Source: Desulfonatronovibrio magnus (GTDB lineage: Bacteria > Desulfobacterota > Desulfovibrionia > Desulfovibrionales > Desulfonatronovibrionaceae). From it: a stretch of 64,000 nucleotides of DNA. Position numbers and translations under genes: made by a program. Below the pieces are notes generated by a model. It saw only the letters and a program-made list of their open reading frames with translations, was not told the origin of the DNA and made no database searches. The stretch spans positions 33,524 through 97,523 of the forward strand of contig NZ_KN882181.1 of NCBI RefSeq assembly GCF_000934755.1. The letters run 5' to 3'. This document shows, piece after piece, positions 27,079 to 35,556 of the stretch; position 1 is the first letter of the stretch; each line of letters begins with the position of its first letter.

Positions 27079-27914
27079 CAGATTATTACCTCCTTAACCC
27101 TTGCGCTGTGACACTGGATATTTACGGCCAGGGGCAGACTTGCAATATGACATGGAGCCATTTCTATCTTTACTCCCAGTGTTGTAGTATTTCCGCCCAT
27201 ACCCATGGGACCGATGCCCAGCTTATTTATGGCGGCAAACAGTTCATCTTCCATGGCAGCAATTTCCGGATCAGAGTTTTTTTGATTCAAAGGCCGGAAA
27301 AGGGCTTTTTTGGCCAGAATGGGGGCATGGTCAAAAGTGCCTCCAATGCCTACTCCCACTATTGTAGGCGGGCATGGATTGGGACCGGCTTCAGCCACCC
27401 TGTTGACCACAAACTTCTTTATCCCTTCCCAGCCCTGAGCCGGAGTAAGCATAGTGGCCCGAGACATGTTTTCACTGCCTCCGCCTTTGGCCATGAACTT
27501 GAACTTGAGTTTATCTCCAGGCACCAGGTCTAAGTGAATTATTGCCGGAGTATTGTCTCCAGTGTTTTTTCTGGTCAGTGGATGACAGCAGGATTTACGC
27601 AGGAATCCCTTTTCATAACCCTGCCGCACCCCCTCATTTATGGCTGCATAAAGATCGCCCTGCACTTTGCATTCCGTGCCCAGTTCAACAAAAAATACAG
27701 CCAGACCTGTATCCTGACATAAAGGCAGTCCGGTTTCACCGGCCAGCTTTACGTTTTCCAGAAGCTGGCCAAGGATTTCTTTGCCTGCTGGACTGGATTC
27801 TTCAGCGTAAGCCTTGTTGAAAGTCTCAAGCACATCGTCCGGAGCCTTGATATTGGCCTCAACAACGGTTGCGGCTACAACTTCTATTATCTCTTTTGTT
27901 TCAATGATTCGCAT
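27078..27914 (-). CDS. fumA: Fumarate hydratase class I, alpha subunit
   Basis: N-terminal half of class I fumarase. The three cysteines expected to hold the catalytic [4Fe-4S] cluster lie in LPLCQDTG, RKSCCHPL and GPNPCPP. The length is 278 residues. Its Shine-Dalgarno (AGGA within GACAGGAA) lies inside an 8-bp target duplication of element E2, which was inserted between this gene and frdB. Before that insertion the frdB stop and this ATG would have been only 12 nt apart, so frdCAB-fumAB was probably one operon. Confidence 0.96.
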   Translation of the reverse strand: MRIIETKEIIEVVAATVVEANIKAPDDVLETFNKAYAEESSPAGKEILGQLLENVKLAGETGLPLCQDTGLAVFFVELGTECKVQGDLYAAINEGVRQGYEKGFLRKSCCHPLTRKNTGDNTPAIIHLDLVPGDKLKFKFMAKGGGSENMSRATMLTPAQGWEGIKKFVVNRVAEAGPNPCPPTIVGVGIGGTFDHAPILAKKALFRPLNQKNSDPEIAAMEDELFAAINKLGIGPMGMGGNTTTLGVKIEMAPCHIASLPLAVNIQCHSARVKEVII

Positions 27915-27927
27915 ATTTTTTCCTGTC

Positions 27928-28223
27928 GTAATAGTTTAGACCTTTTTAACACAACAGCGACACTTTATTTAAAGATGTAAGGGGACTGGCTCTTTTGCCG
28001 CCGGATAGTATGGCCTTTTAACGGTTTTAGGTCGGCAAAAGTGCCTGTCCCCGGTGGCCTAAGTAATAATTAACGCAAAGTATCGCTGTAGTGTTAGGAA
28101 AGCAGGGGACAGGCACTCCGAGCCCCACTTGAGCATCAAACTATATTTTAAACGTCTCATTTTTGAGGCAAGTGGGTCCCTGAAGAGCCAGTCCTCATGC
28201 CACATTCAAAGCTAAACTATTTT
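27928..28223. mobile_element. Composite element E2 with 8-bp target duplication between frdB and fumA
   Basis: The 296-bp element has E-family ends (GTAATAGTTTAGAC at left; GCTAAACTAT followed by TTT at right). It is flanked by TTCCTGTC at 27920-27927 and again at 28224-28231, the latter touching the frdB stop codon. It contains a full family H insertion (27947-28096) and an E core with GGGGACAGGCAC. Compared with E1, the H segment is extra. No gene lies inside. Confidence 0.8.
27947..28096. mobile_element. Family H miniature element nested in E2
   Basis: Inverted ends TAACACAACAGCGACACTTT (left) and AAAGTATCGCTGTAGTGTTA (right) match at 18 of 20 positions. E1 at 6287-6300 shows the same E sequence without it (CTTTTCTAAGGAAAG), so the insertion fits a TA target duplication, as made by IS630/Tc1-mariner-type transposases. 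Its middle (27981-28052) is a D palindrome with GGGGAC outer boxes and TTTTGCCG/CGGCAAAA arms. Confidence 0.7.
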
Positions 28224-28230
28224 TTCCTGT

Positions 28231-28974
28231 CTAATTTTTCCAGGGAATAATTTTTTTCAGAGCGTAAAATCCCATTTTTCTGCGGACAAATGCCAGCTGA
28301 TCCTGCAGAGGAATATCCTTGGGACATACATCTTCACATCCAAGAAGGCCCATGCAGCCAAATATGCCCTGATCAGTGCCCACCACTTCAAAATAATCCT
28401 TTTCCTGACGTTTGTCCCTGGGGTCAATGATGAATCTGGATATGCGGTTCAATGCCACAGCTCCCAGGAAATCCTCACGCATCTGGGCTGTGGCGCAGGC
28501 TCCAATGCAGCACCCGCACTCTATGCACCTGTCCAGTTCATATATTTTTTCAGCCAGGTCATTGTCCATGCGCTCTTCTTCAGCTTCAGGATCAAACTTC
28601 TTATCAGTATGCACCCAGGATTCAATCTTTTGATTCATGGACCTGAACCAGGTGCCTGTATCCACTGACAGATCACCCACCAGCTTAAAGCCAGGCAGAG
28701 GCATCAGGCTAATCTGGTCAGGCAGATCTTTGACCTTGGTATGGCAGGCCAGTCCTGGTCTGCCATTAATGACCATGGCGCAGGCCCCGCAAATACCTGC
28801 CCTGCAGCAGAAATCAAACTGAATGGATGGATCCTGTTCTTCGCGGATTTTGTTCAATGCCACAAACAGGTTGAGATTTTCGGTTTCCGTAAGATAATAC
28901 TTCTTCATTTCCGGCTTGGAGTCAGGGTCAGCCGGGTTATATCTGAATATACTGAATGTCAGTTTTCTTGCCAT
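28231..28974 (-). CDS. frdB: Fumarate reductase/succinate dehydrogenase iron-sulfur subunit
   Basis: Carries electrons between the flavin and cytochrome b subunits. The 247-residue protein has a plant-type [2Fe-2S] motif (CCRAGICGAC ... C), a [4Fe-4S] motif (CIECGCCIGAC) and a third cluster motif (CMGLLGCEDVCP) of the [3Fe-4S] type. It follows frdA by 2 bp. The stop codon touches the duplicated target of element E2 but is intact. Confidence 0.96.
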   Translation of the reverse strand: MARKLTFSIFRYNPADPDSKPEMKKYYLTETENLNLFVALNKIREEQDPSIQFDFCCRAGICGACAMVINGRPGLACHTKVKDLPDQISLMPLPGFKLVGDLSVDTGTWFRSMNQKIESWVHTDKKFDPEAEEERMDNDLAEKIYELDRCIECGCCIGACATAQMREDFLGAVALNRISRFIIDPRDKRQEKDYFEVVGTDQGIFGCMGLLGCEDVCPKDIPLQDQLAFVRRKMGFYALKKIIPWKN

Positions 28975-28976
28975 GA

Positions 28977-30806
28977 TTATGCCTCTCTGGTTTCAGCGCT
29001 GATGATCTTTCCTCCGCCATATCCGCGGTCTCCCGGAGGGAGCTCCACAACCTGTGTTGCCGGCTCATACTTAAGCTCGGGCAGTTCACTGCCTTCTTTC
29101 CAGTAGGCCAGGGTTCTTACCAGCCAGTCCCGGTCATTTCTTTCAGGATAATCTTCTCTGGCATGTGATCCCCTGCTTTCTTTACGCTCTAAAGCGCCGT
29201 ATGCAACACAAAGGGCCAGCCTGACCATTCCGGGCAAACGCAGAGCCAGGGCCATTTCAGGATTGGCACCCAGGCCATTGGACTGCAGCTTGATATTATT
29301 GGCCCGTTCGTGGATCTCTTTGAGCTTGTCCACAGCCAGGGTCAAATCTTTTTCATTGCGGAAGATGCCCACATAGTCCATAAGCACATCCTGCATGGCA
29401 TCCCGGACAGCATAGACCTGTTCAGTGCCGTCCCCGGAGATAAGATTGTCTATTTTTTCCTGCTGTTTCTTCACTGCAGAGCTGATTGCTGAGGTGTCAA
29501 AACTGGTTTCATAACCTTTAAGAAACTCAACCACCTTACCTCCTACTATCATTCCGGCCACAACAGTCTCAGCCAGGGAATTGCCGCCCAGACGGTTGAA
29601 CCCGTGCATATCCCAGCAGCAGGCTTCACCAGCAGAAAAAAGCCCTTGCAGTCCATATGCAGCGCCGTCTTTATTAGTTCTTACACCGCCCATACTGTAG
29701 TGCTGGGTGGGACGAACAGGTATAAGCTGAGTGATGGGATCAATTCCCAGAAAATTTTTGCATATTTCATATACTTCACGCAGCTTGGTGGTAATGTGTT
29801 TTTCACCGAGATGCCTGATATCTAACCATAAATGCTCGCCATAAGGGCTTTTTACACCGAGCCCCTTGCGGATATGCTCAGTCATGCGTCTGGAAACAAC
29901 ATCTCTGGAGGCAAGCTCGGCCTTTTCCGGTTCGTAAACGTGCATGAATCTTTCCTGATTGACATCAAGCAGAGTTCCGCCGTCTCCCCGGCAGCCCTCA
30001 GTAACCAGAATATCTGTAGGCACTATGCCGGTTGGGTGAAACTGCACAGCTTCCATATTGCCAAGGGGTACAACGCCGGTATCTAAGGCAATAATCAGCC
30101 CCCCGCCTTCATTGATAATGGCATTGGTGGAAGCCCTGTAGATACGGCCAAATCCGCCGGTTGCAATCAGGGTGGCCTTGGCCAGATAGGCCCTGAGTTC
30201 CCCTGTTTTCAGGCAGCGAACAACAGCACCCATACATCTCTCACCGTCATGGATAAGACTCAAGGCCTCAACCCGGTCATGGGCCTTGACTCCGCTCTGA
30301 ATGGCCACATTGTCCAGTGTATAGAGCATGGCATGGCCAGCACCGTCAGAACAATAGCAGGCCCTCCACTTGGCGGTTCCGCCGAAATCCCTGGCTGTAA
30401 TCAGACCTTCACATTCTTTTTTCTCTTCCTTTTCCAGCTTTTCGCCGCCCTTGAAATAAAAGGACTTTCCAGCCACGACCCTGTTCCAGGGCACGCCCCA
30501 GTAAGCCATCTGCCGGATGGCCAGGGGTGCGGTATCCACAAACATTCTGGCTACTTCCTGATCGCATCCCCAGTCTGAACCCTTAACAGTATCCAGAAAG
30601 TGAACATCAGGACAGTCCCCTTCGCCCTTGATGCAGTTGCCAAGGGATGCCTGCATGCCGCCCTGGGCAGCAGATGAATGAGAACGCCTTGGAGGAACAA
30701 GACTTAAACAAATGGCTTCAAAACCGGCCTGGGCCGCTTCAATGGCCACCCTTTCCCCTGCCAGTCCAGAGCCTATGGATAGAAAATCAGTATAAATTAT
30801 CTGCAT
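28977..30806 (-). CDS. frdA: Fumarate reductase/succinate dehydrogenase flavoprotein subunit
   Basis: Catalytic subunit with covalent FAD. The 609-residue sequence shows the dinucleotide motif GSGLAGERVA, the histidyl-FAD region RRSHSSAAQGG, the substrate-site segments FHPTGI and RPTQHYSMGGV, and the C-terminal LRLPGMVRLAL helical region. The length and pairing with a five-helix cytochrome b place it with menaquinone-linked QFR/SQR enzymes like that of Wolinella. The direction in vivo cannot be read from sequence. Confidence 0.96.
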   Translation of the reverse strand: MQIIYTDFLSIGSGLAGERVAIEAAQAGFEAICLSLVPPRRSHSSAAQGGMQASLGNCIKGEGDCPDVHFLDTVKGSDWGCDQEVARMFVDTAPLAIRQMAYWGVPWNRVVAGKSFYFKGGEKLEKEEKKECEGLITARDFGGTAKWRACYCSDGAGHAMLYTLDNVAIQSGVKAHDRVEALSLIHDGERCMGAVVRCLKTGELRAYLAKATLIATGGFGRIYRASTNAIINEGGGLIIALDTGVVPLGNMEAVQFHPTGIVPTDILVTEGCRGDGGTLLDVNQERFMHVYEPEKAELASRDVVSRRMTEHIRKGLGVKSPYGEHLWLDIRHLGEKHITTKLREVYEICKNFLGIDPITQLIPVRPTQHYSMGGVRTNKDGAAYGLQGLFSAGEACCWDMHGFNRLGGNSLAETVVAGMIVGGKVVEFLKGYETSFDTSAISSAVKKQQEKIDNLISGDGTEQVYAVRDAMQDVLMDYVGIFRNEKDLTLAVDKLKEIHERANNIKLQSNGLGANPEMALALRLPGMVRLALCVAYGALERKESRGSHAREDYPERNDRDWLVRTLAYWKEGSELPELKYEPATQVVELPPGDRGYGGGKIISAETREA

Positions 30807-30821
30807 GAATGCGCTCCAGAT

Positions 30822-31472
30822 TTATATTTTTACAAACAGAAAACGAATTAGAGTCACCAGACCGAGAAGAATGAAAAAGCCGGTAAAATAATATTCAAAT
30901 TTCTTTACCTTTTTTCTGGCCTCACTCTTGATAAAGCCCCATTTTACGCCAAGACGATACCACCCGATACCCACATGCAGTTCCACCATGGGCAGCAGAA
31001 TGAGGTAAAACGTCAGCCAGAATCCGCTTTGAATTCTTGCGGCACTTTTATCAGCAGTAATAGGCAGGTCAGTCAGAACCACCCACATATGGATAGCTCC
31101 CATGATAAGAATAATCATGGCTGAAAGCACCTGCACCATCCATAGCCAGGTATCACGATGGGCCAGCATTTTGCTTTGAAACCAGACTTTTTTCTGCTGC
31201 TCGGCCCGGAAAGGAATCTTTCTGGCAGCCAGAGCAAAGTGGGTCAGAAAGATCAGAGCAATCAATGGACCGCCCACCTGGGCCAGATAGTAATCCTCAA
31301 AGAAATTGGCCAGAGCATTAAAAACCCCGGTTCCAAAGATAATACTGGCCACAAAAAGGGCATGCAGATACATGAATGATATCAGGCATATACCTGTCAG
31401 CATCTGCAGCCAGTCCAGATAAGCGGCCTGCCTTGATACGGCGGGCACATACACTGTACTGTCAATACGCAT
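30822..31472 (-). CDS. frdC: Fumarate reductase cytochrome b subunit
   Basis: Membrane anchor and quinone site of the complex. The 216 residues contain five hydrophobic segments and four well-placed histidines (H37, H78, H128, H166), fitting the di-heme b type found in Wolinella FrdC. GGAGG lies 4 bp upstream of the ATG. It is the first gene of frdC-A-B. The 220-bp leader contains a family F repeat and a run of T residues; no clear promoter was assigned. Confidence 0.93.
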   Translation of the reverse strand: MRIDSTVYVPAVSRQAAYLDWLQMLTGICLISFMYLHALFVASIIFGTGVFNALANFFEDYYLAQVGGPLIALIFLTHFALAARKIPFRAEQQKKVWFQSKMLAHRDTWLWMVQVLSAMIILIMGAIHMWVVLTDLPITADKSAARIQSGFWLTFYLILLPMVELHVGIGWYRLGVKWGFIKSEARKKVKKFEYYFTGFFILLGLVTLIRFLFVKI

Positions 31473-31539
31473 ACTTCCTCCTGTTATATTGAAAAAAAAA
31501 GATCAATGCCTTGTAACGGTTCAGCAAGATCGAATAAGA

Positions 31540-31665
31540 AGACCTGGACCCCGGATCCGTCATCCCGGACTCGATCCGGGACCGGGGTGACGGTTAGAGC
31601 AACTAGTTGCCCATTTTCGTCATTCCGGCGAAAGCCGGAATCCAGGGTATATTAATAGTCTTATA
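31540..31665. repeat. Repeat family F, copy 2
   Basis: Matches 26337-26415 with GGATCCGTCATCCCGGACTC, CGATCCGGGACCGGGGTGAC, GTTGCCCATTTTCGTCATTC and CCGGCGAAAGCCGGAATCCA. It adds one more GATCCGGGAC palindrome than copy 1. It lies between xth and frdC. Confidence 0.8.
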
Positions 31666-31693
31666 GCAAATGTGGTGAATAGATACAATGGCT

Positions 31694-32458
31694 TTATACT
31701 TTAAGTTCCAAGCCAATGGGACAATGGTCTGAGCCCATGACCTGGGGCTCTATCCATGACCTGACCACATTATTCCTTAACTCCTCAGACACAAAAAAAT
31801 AGTCGATACGCCAGCCCGCATTCCTTGACCTTGCCCCAAACCTGTATGTCCACCAGGTATACTGATCAGGTTCCTGATTAAACATTCGAAAGGTATCAAT
31901 AAATCCGTGCTCCACAAACTTATCCACCCACTGCCTTTCTATGGGCAGAAAACCAGACCTGTCTTCATTGGCCTTGGGGTTTTTCAGGTCAATCTCCTTG
32001 TGAGCGGTGTTGAGATCTCCGCAGACTACAATGGGCTTGTTTTTTCTAAGCTCCTGAGCGTAGTCCAGAAAGCAGTCATAAAAATCAAGCTTGAACTGCA
32101 GGCGCTCATCACTCATCTGGCCATTGGGAAAGTAAATATTGAAGAGATAAAACTTTTCATACTCCATTAGAATTACCCTGCCCTCGCCATGATAACGCTC
32201 ATCAGGCAGGCTTTTGGAGACAGAAAGGGGTGCAACTCTGTAGAATGAGGCCACACCGGAATATCCTTTTTTTACTGTTGCAGGATTCCAGAAGGCATCA
32301 TATCCGGATATAGTTCTGTCTTTTTCAGCAATCTGCTCTGGAAGGGCTTTAATTTCCTGCAGGCAGACCACATCAGAGTCAGCCTGCTGAAACCAGTCCC
32401 AGAAGCCTTTGCCCACTACCGCACGAAACCCGTTTACATTCCATGAATGAATAATCAT
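31694..32458 (-). CDS. xth: Exodeoxyribonuclease III (AP endonuclease)
   Basis: Base-excision-repair enzyme cutting DNA at abasic sites. The 254-residue EEP-fold protein shows SWNVNGFRA, CLQEIKA (metal Glu), the GDLNTAH and DYFFVS segments, and the C-terminal GSDHCPIGLEL (catalytic Asp-His). The start abuts the stop of the upstream phosphoesterase gene, so the two are cotranscribed with the cysK fusion. Confidence 0.96.
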   Translation of the reverse strand: MIIHSWNVNGFRAVVGKGFWDWFQQADSDVVCLQEIKALPEQIAEKDRTISGYDAFWNPATVKKGYSGVASFYRVAPLSVSKSLPDERYHGEGRVILMEYEKFYLFNIYFPNGQMSDERLQFKLDFYDCFLDYAQELRKNKPIVVCGDLNTAHKEIDLKNPKANEDRSGFLPIERQWVDKFVEHGFIDTFRMFNQEPDQYTWWTYRFGARSRNAGWRIDYFFVSEELRNNVVRSWIEPQVMGSDHCPIGLELKV

Positions 32459-33124
32459 TTATACTGCTCGCAGCTCAGCATCCAGCTTTGTGCCGTCAAA
32501 GGTTATGCGCACATATCCGCCTGATCCAAAAGTTCCCGGATTGATAACAATGGTCCTGCCCACATGATCAACAGACCTGGCTTCATGAATATGCCCGGTC
32601 ACACAGACCTCGGGCTGAACCTTTTCAATAAACGCCCGGACTGCCGGACTGCCCACATTGGCCCCGGCACCAAGACGATCCGCTTTTGTGTTTTGTGGGG
32701 GGGTGTGAGTAATGAAAATCAAATGCCTGACTTCCATGGCCTGCTTAAGAATACTGTCTAACCAGGACTTGACCTGTTCCTCACTGACTTCAGAAGGTGT
32801 GGAAAAAGGGGTGGGAGTTGAATATCCAAGCCCCAGCACATGTACGTCTTCTGACAGAGCAACCAGCTTTTTATGGATGTTGGCTCCTGTCTCGTTCAGA
32901 TACTTTTCCACTTCCTTAGTATCCATGTTGCCGATTTGGGCATACACATTAGAATTAAAGGCCTTGATTTCATCAATAATGGAACCGGCTCTGGACCTGT
33001 TGCCCACATTGGTCAAATCTCCGGATACAAGAACGCCCGCTGCTTCTCTGATATCTTTAACTTTGTGGATATTGCGCAAATTCTCATGCACATCTCCAAA
33101 AGCTATCCAGAATTTCTCCGCCAT
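32459..33124 (-). CDS. Calcineurin-like metallophosphoesterase
   Basis: A 221-residue single-domain phosphoesterase with the expected metal-ligand motifs: GDVHENL (D-x-H), SGDLTN (G-D), GNMDT (G-N), ITHTPP (H) and the closing GHIHEA (G-H-x-H). The substrate is unknown; small cytoplasmic members hydrolyse phosphodiesters or act on nucleotides. The ATG at 33124 has AGGAG 9 bp upstream; a TTG two codons earlier would overlap the previous stop. It lies within the cysK fusion-phosphoesterase-xth operon. Confidence 0.9.
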   Translation of the reverse strand: MAEKFWIAFGDVHENLRNIHKVKDIREAAGVLVSGDLTNVGNRSRAGSIIDEIKAFNSNVYAQIGNMDTKEVEKYLNETGANIHKKLVALSEDVHVLGLGYSTPTPFSTPSEVSEEQVKSWLDSILKQAMEVRHLIFITHTPPQNTKADRLGAGANVGSPAVRAFIEKVQPEVCVTGHIHEARSVDHVGRTIVINPGTFGSGGYVRITFDGTKLDAELRAV

Positions 33125-33126
33125 TT

Positions 33127-35448
33127 TCAAAAACTCCTGTAAGTATGAAGAGAAAAGTTTAAAATCTTATAAACCCTTATCCCGCCATGGGTATCTTCTA
33201 TCCTGTACCCCATTTTGATCATGGTTTGTCTGAGTTTGTCAGCTGAAGCGTAGTCTTTCTCGTCTCTGGCCTTGTTTCTCTGTACAAGCAAATCTTTAAG
33301 CTCTCGAGGGTATTCAGCCTCTGCCAAGGGCATATTATTCCAATCCAGAATGCCCAGAATGGAGTCCATTTTTTTCAGGACTGTCAGACTTTCACTGGCC
33401 TGATCCTTACCAATTTTACCTTCTTCAACAAGGTTGCGTACTTTTTTGCAAAAAGAAAAAAGATCAGGCCAGAACTTATAAACAGACAGGTCGTCTTCAA
33501 CAGATTTGAAAAGATTCTGTTCCAGTTCTTTGCACAATGCGTTTACATTATCCTTAGAAATATCAGTGGTCGGAAATTTTTCCACAATAAGTGTAGCGCA
33601 TAAATCCTGAATCCTATGCCAGTTTTTAACCCACATGGCCAGATTTTTTTCTGAATAGGAAAGGGTTTTATGATAAGATCCTGAAAGCAGCCAGACACGC
33701 AAGGCAGAATAACCAGCTTCAGCAGCCATGGTTTTAATTCCAGGCAGGTCAAGGCCATCAGCTTCGCCGCGCACGCTCTGAGCTACAGCCCAGCATTGCG
33801 GAATCAATGCCCTGGCCCCTTTCCAGATACTTCTCAGGTTGTCTAAATGGGGGAAAAAATGAGTTTCGCCTGCCAGTACAAGGTCCAGCCGGTCATGATC
33901 AAGGGAAGCAGCCATCTGAAGATACCACGAAGGCCGGACATTGCCCCATCTGGTTTTCAGAACATTGTCCTCCTTGAGATCCTTAAGACTGGCTCTCTTG
34001 TACAGGGTAAAATCCCTGGGACTGTCCTTGACATAATCCTCAAGATCAACGGTCTTGCCGGAAATAATTGTTGCAGGATCAATCCCGGCTAACTTGCCGT
34101 ATTCCTGGTCCCGGCCAACATCAAAATACACAGATCTGAGCTTTTCATAGGCCAGGCCTCTGGAAAGCAGCTTTGAGCAGAGTTCCTGGCCCTGTTCAAG
34201 CTTGTCTGAAGCCGGAACAAACTGAAAACCGGAACAAAGGTTAATATCCCTGGAAATAGCCTCAAGCTCAGAAATAACAGTATGCTTGAAGTCTTTGAGT
34301 GTTGACTGCCCTGCCCTGACCGCTTCCAGGGTTGTATCGTCAAAATCAGCCACTGCAGCCAAAGGCACAGGTTTGAGCCCCTTATGAATCAGATATCTGC
34401 AGGCTGTGTCCAGAAAGACCGCCCTTCTCCAGAAGTCAGGGTCATCTGTAAAGCTGGTCCTGGGGCCGATGGTGAACAGTACAGGCCTGCCTGATGCTGC
34501 CTGAAAGGACACCTTTTTTCTGGTCTTTAGATCAAAAAACTTGATTCCGTCCTGTTCAGGCATTTTGAAAAGAGGAGTGCTCAGATATCTTTCCCCGCTG
34601 TCAGGAAAAATAGTCACTATGAGGCCGGATTCCATTTCCCGTGCAAGCTTGAGGCTCCCTGCCATGGCCGCTCCGGAACTCATGCCCACAAAAAGCCCTT
34701 CCTTGCGGGCCAGTTCCCGACACATGGCAAAGGCATCTTCATCATTTACGTTAGCCACTACATCTAAAAATTTTTTATCATAAATGCCTGGAGGGTAAGA
34801 TTCCTGCATGTTTTTCAGGCCCTGAATCTTGTGCCCCGGATAAGGCTCAATTCCAATGCAGCGCACATGAGGGGCTAACTCGCGCATCCTGCGGGTAATG
34901 CCCATTATGGTTCCGGTAGTTCCCAGACAGGCAGTAATGTGAGTCACCTGACCTTCAGTTTGCTCCCAGATCTCCGGGCCGGTTGTCTGATAGTGGGCTT
35001 CAATGCTGGCTGGATTGTTGAACTGATCCATGAGCACGTACTTATCCGGTTCTTCCCTGGCCATACGGTATGCCTCTTCAATGGCCCCGTCTGTGCTCAA
35101 ATGACCGGGAGTGAGAACAATCTCAGCACCATAAGCCCGCATTATTTTCTTTCTTTCCTCTGAAGCTGCTGCAGACATGATCAGCTTTATGGGATATCCC
35201 TTGACAGCACAGACCATGGCCAGTCCAATTCCGGTATTGCCGGAAGTGGCTTCAATGACGGTTTTACCCTTAGTTAGCTCACCGGACTTCTCAGCGCGCT
35301 CAATCATGGCCAGAGCAACCCGGTCCTTAACCGATCCTCCAGGATTCTTCATTTCTAACTTGGCCATGATGCTGACCCTGGGATTGACGGAAATATTTCT
35401 GATTTCTACCAGAGGGGTGCTGCCAATGAGGGAAAGGAGATTATTCAT
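33127..35448 (-). CDS. Cysteine synthase fused to a degenerate cysteinyl-tRNA synthetase-like domain
   Basis: 773 residues. Residues about 1-300 are a complete O-acetylserine sulfhydrylase: PLP lysine in PGGSVKDR, ATSGNTG, the GTTGTIMG phosphate loop and SSGAAM. Residues about 315-773 follow the whole CysRS fold up to the C-terminal helical domain (ARDEKDYASADKLRQ). All catalytic signatures are lost: the CGPTVYD Cys is replaced in FTIGPRTS, HIGH is absent, the zinc ligands are replaced (WYLQMAAS, FPHLDNL), and KMSKS is replaced by sequence around GLDLPG. It should make cysteine but not charge tRNA; the second half may be regulatory or structural. The start at 35448 is chosen by homology over 35544. 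Confidence 0.9.
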   Translation of the reverse strand: MNNLLSLIGSTPLVEIRNISVNPRVSIMAKLEMKNPGGSVKDRVALAMIERAEKSGELTKGKTVIEATSGNTGIGLAMVCAVKGYPIKLIMSAAASEERKKIMRAYGAEIVLTPGHLSTDGAIEEAYRMAREEPDKYVLMDQFNNPASIEAHYQTTGPEIWEQTEGQVTHITACLGTTGTIMGITRRMRELAPHVRCIGIEPYPGHKIQGLKNMQESYPPGIYDKKFLDVVANVNDEDAFAMCRELARKEGLFVGMSSGAAMAGSLKLAREMESGLIVTIFPDSGERYLSTPLFKMPEQDGIKFFDLKTRKKVSFQAASGRPVLFTIGPRTSFTDDPDFWRRAVFLDTACRYLIHKGLKPVPLAAVADFDDTTLEAVRAGQSTLKDFKHTVISELEAISRDINLCSGFQFVPASDKLEQGQELCSKLLSRGLAYEKLRSVYFDVGRDQEYGKLAGIDPATIISGKTVDLEDYVKDSPRDFTLYKRASLKDLKEDNVLKTRWGNVRPSWYLQMAASLDHDRLDLVLAGETHFFPHLDNLRSIWKGARALIPQCWAVAQSVRGEADGLDLPGIKTMAAEAGYSALRVWLLSGSYHKTLSYSEKNLAMWVKNWHRIQDLCATLIVEKFPTTDISKDNVNALCKELEQNLFKSVEDDLSVYKFWPDLFSFCKKVRNLVEEGKIGKDQASESLTVLKKMDSILGILDWNNMPLAEAEYPRELKDLLVQRNKARDEKDYASADKLRQTMIKMGYRIEDTHGGIRVYKILNFSLHTYRSF

Positions 35449-35556
35449 TGTTGTGCCAGGATAAAAATTATTGAATAATAAAGACAAACGGTTTAGATAA
35501 ATCCAGACGCTTATATTTTCAAGTAAAAAACAAGGGAGTTTCAAGTTTTATCAAAA

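Noticed and set aside
33127-34500. Calling this region a functional cysteinyl-tRNA synthetase (cysS).
   Set aside because: HIGH, KMSKS and the zinc ligands are all missing, and the frame is continuous with cysteine synthase.
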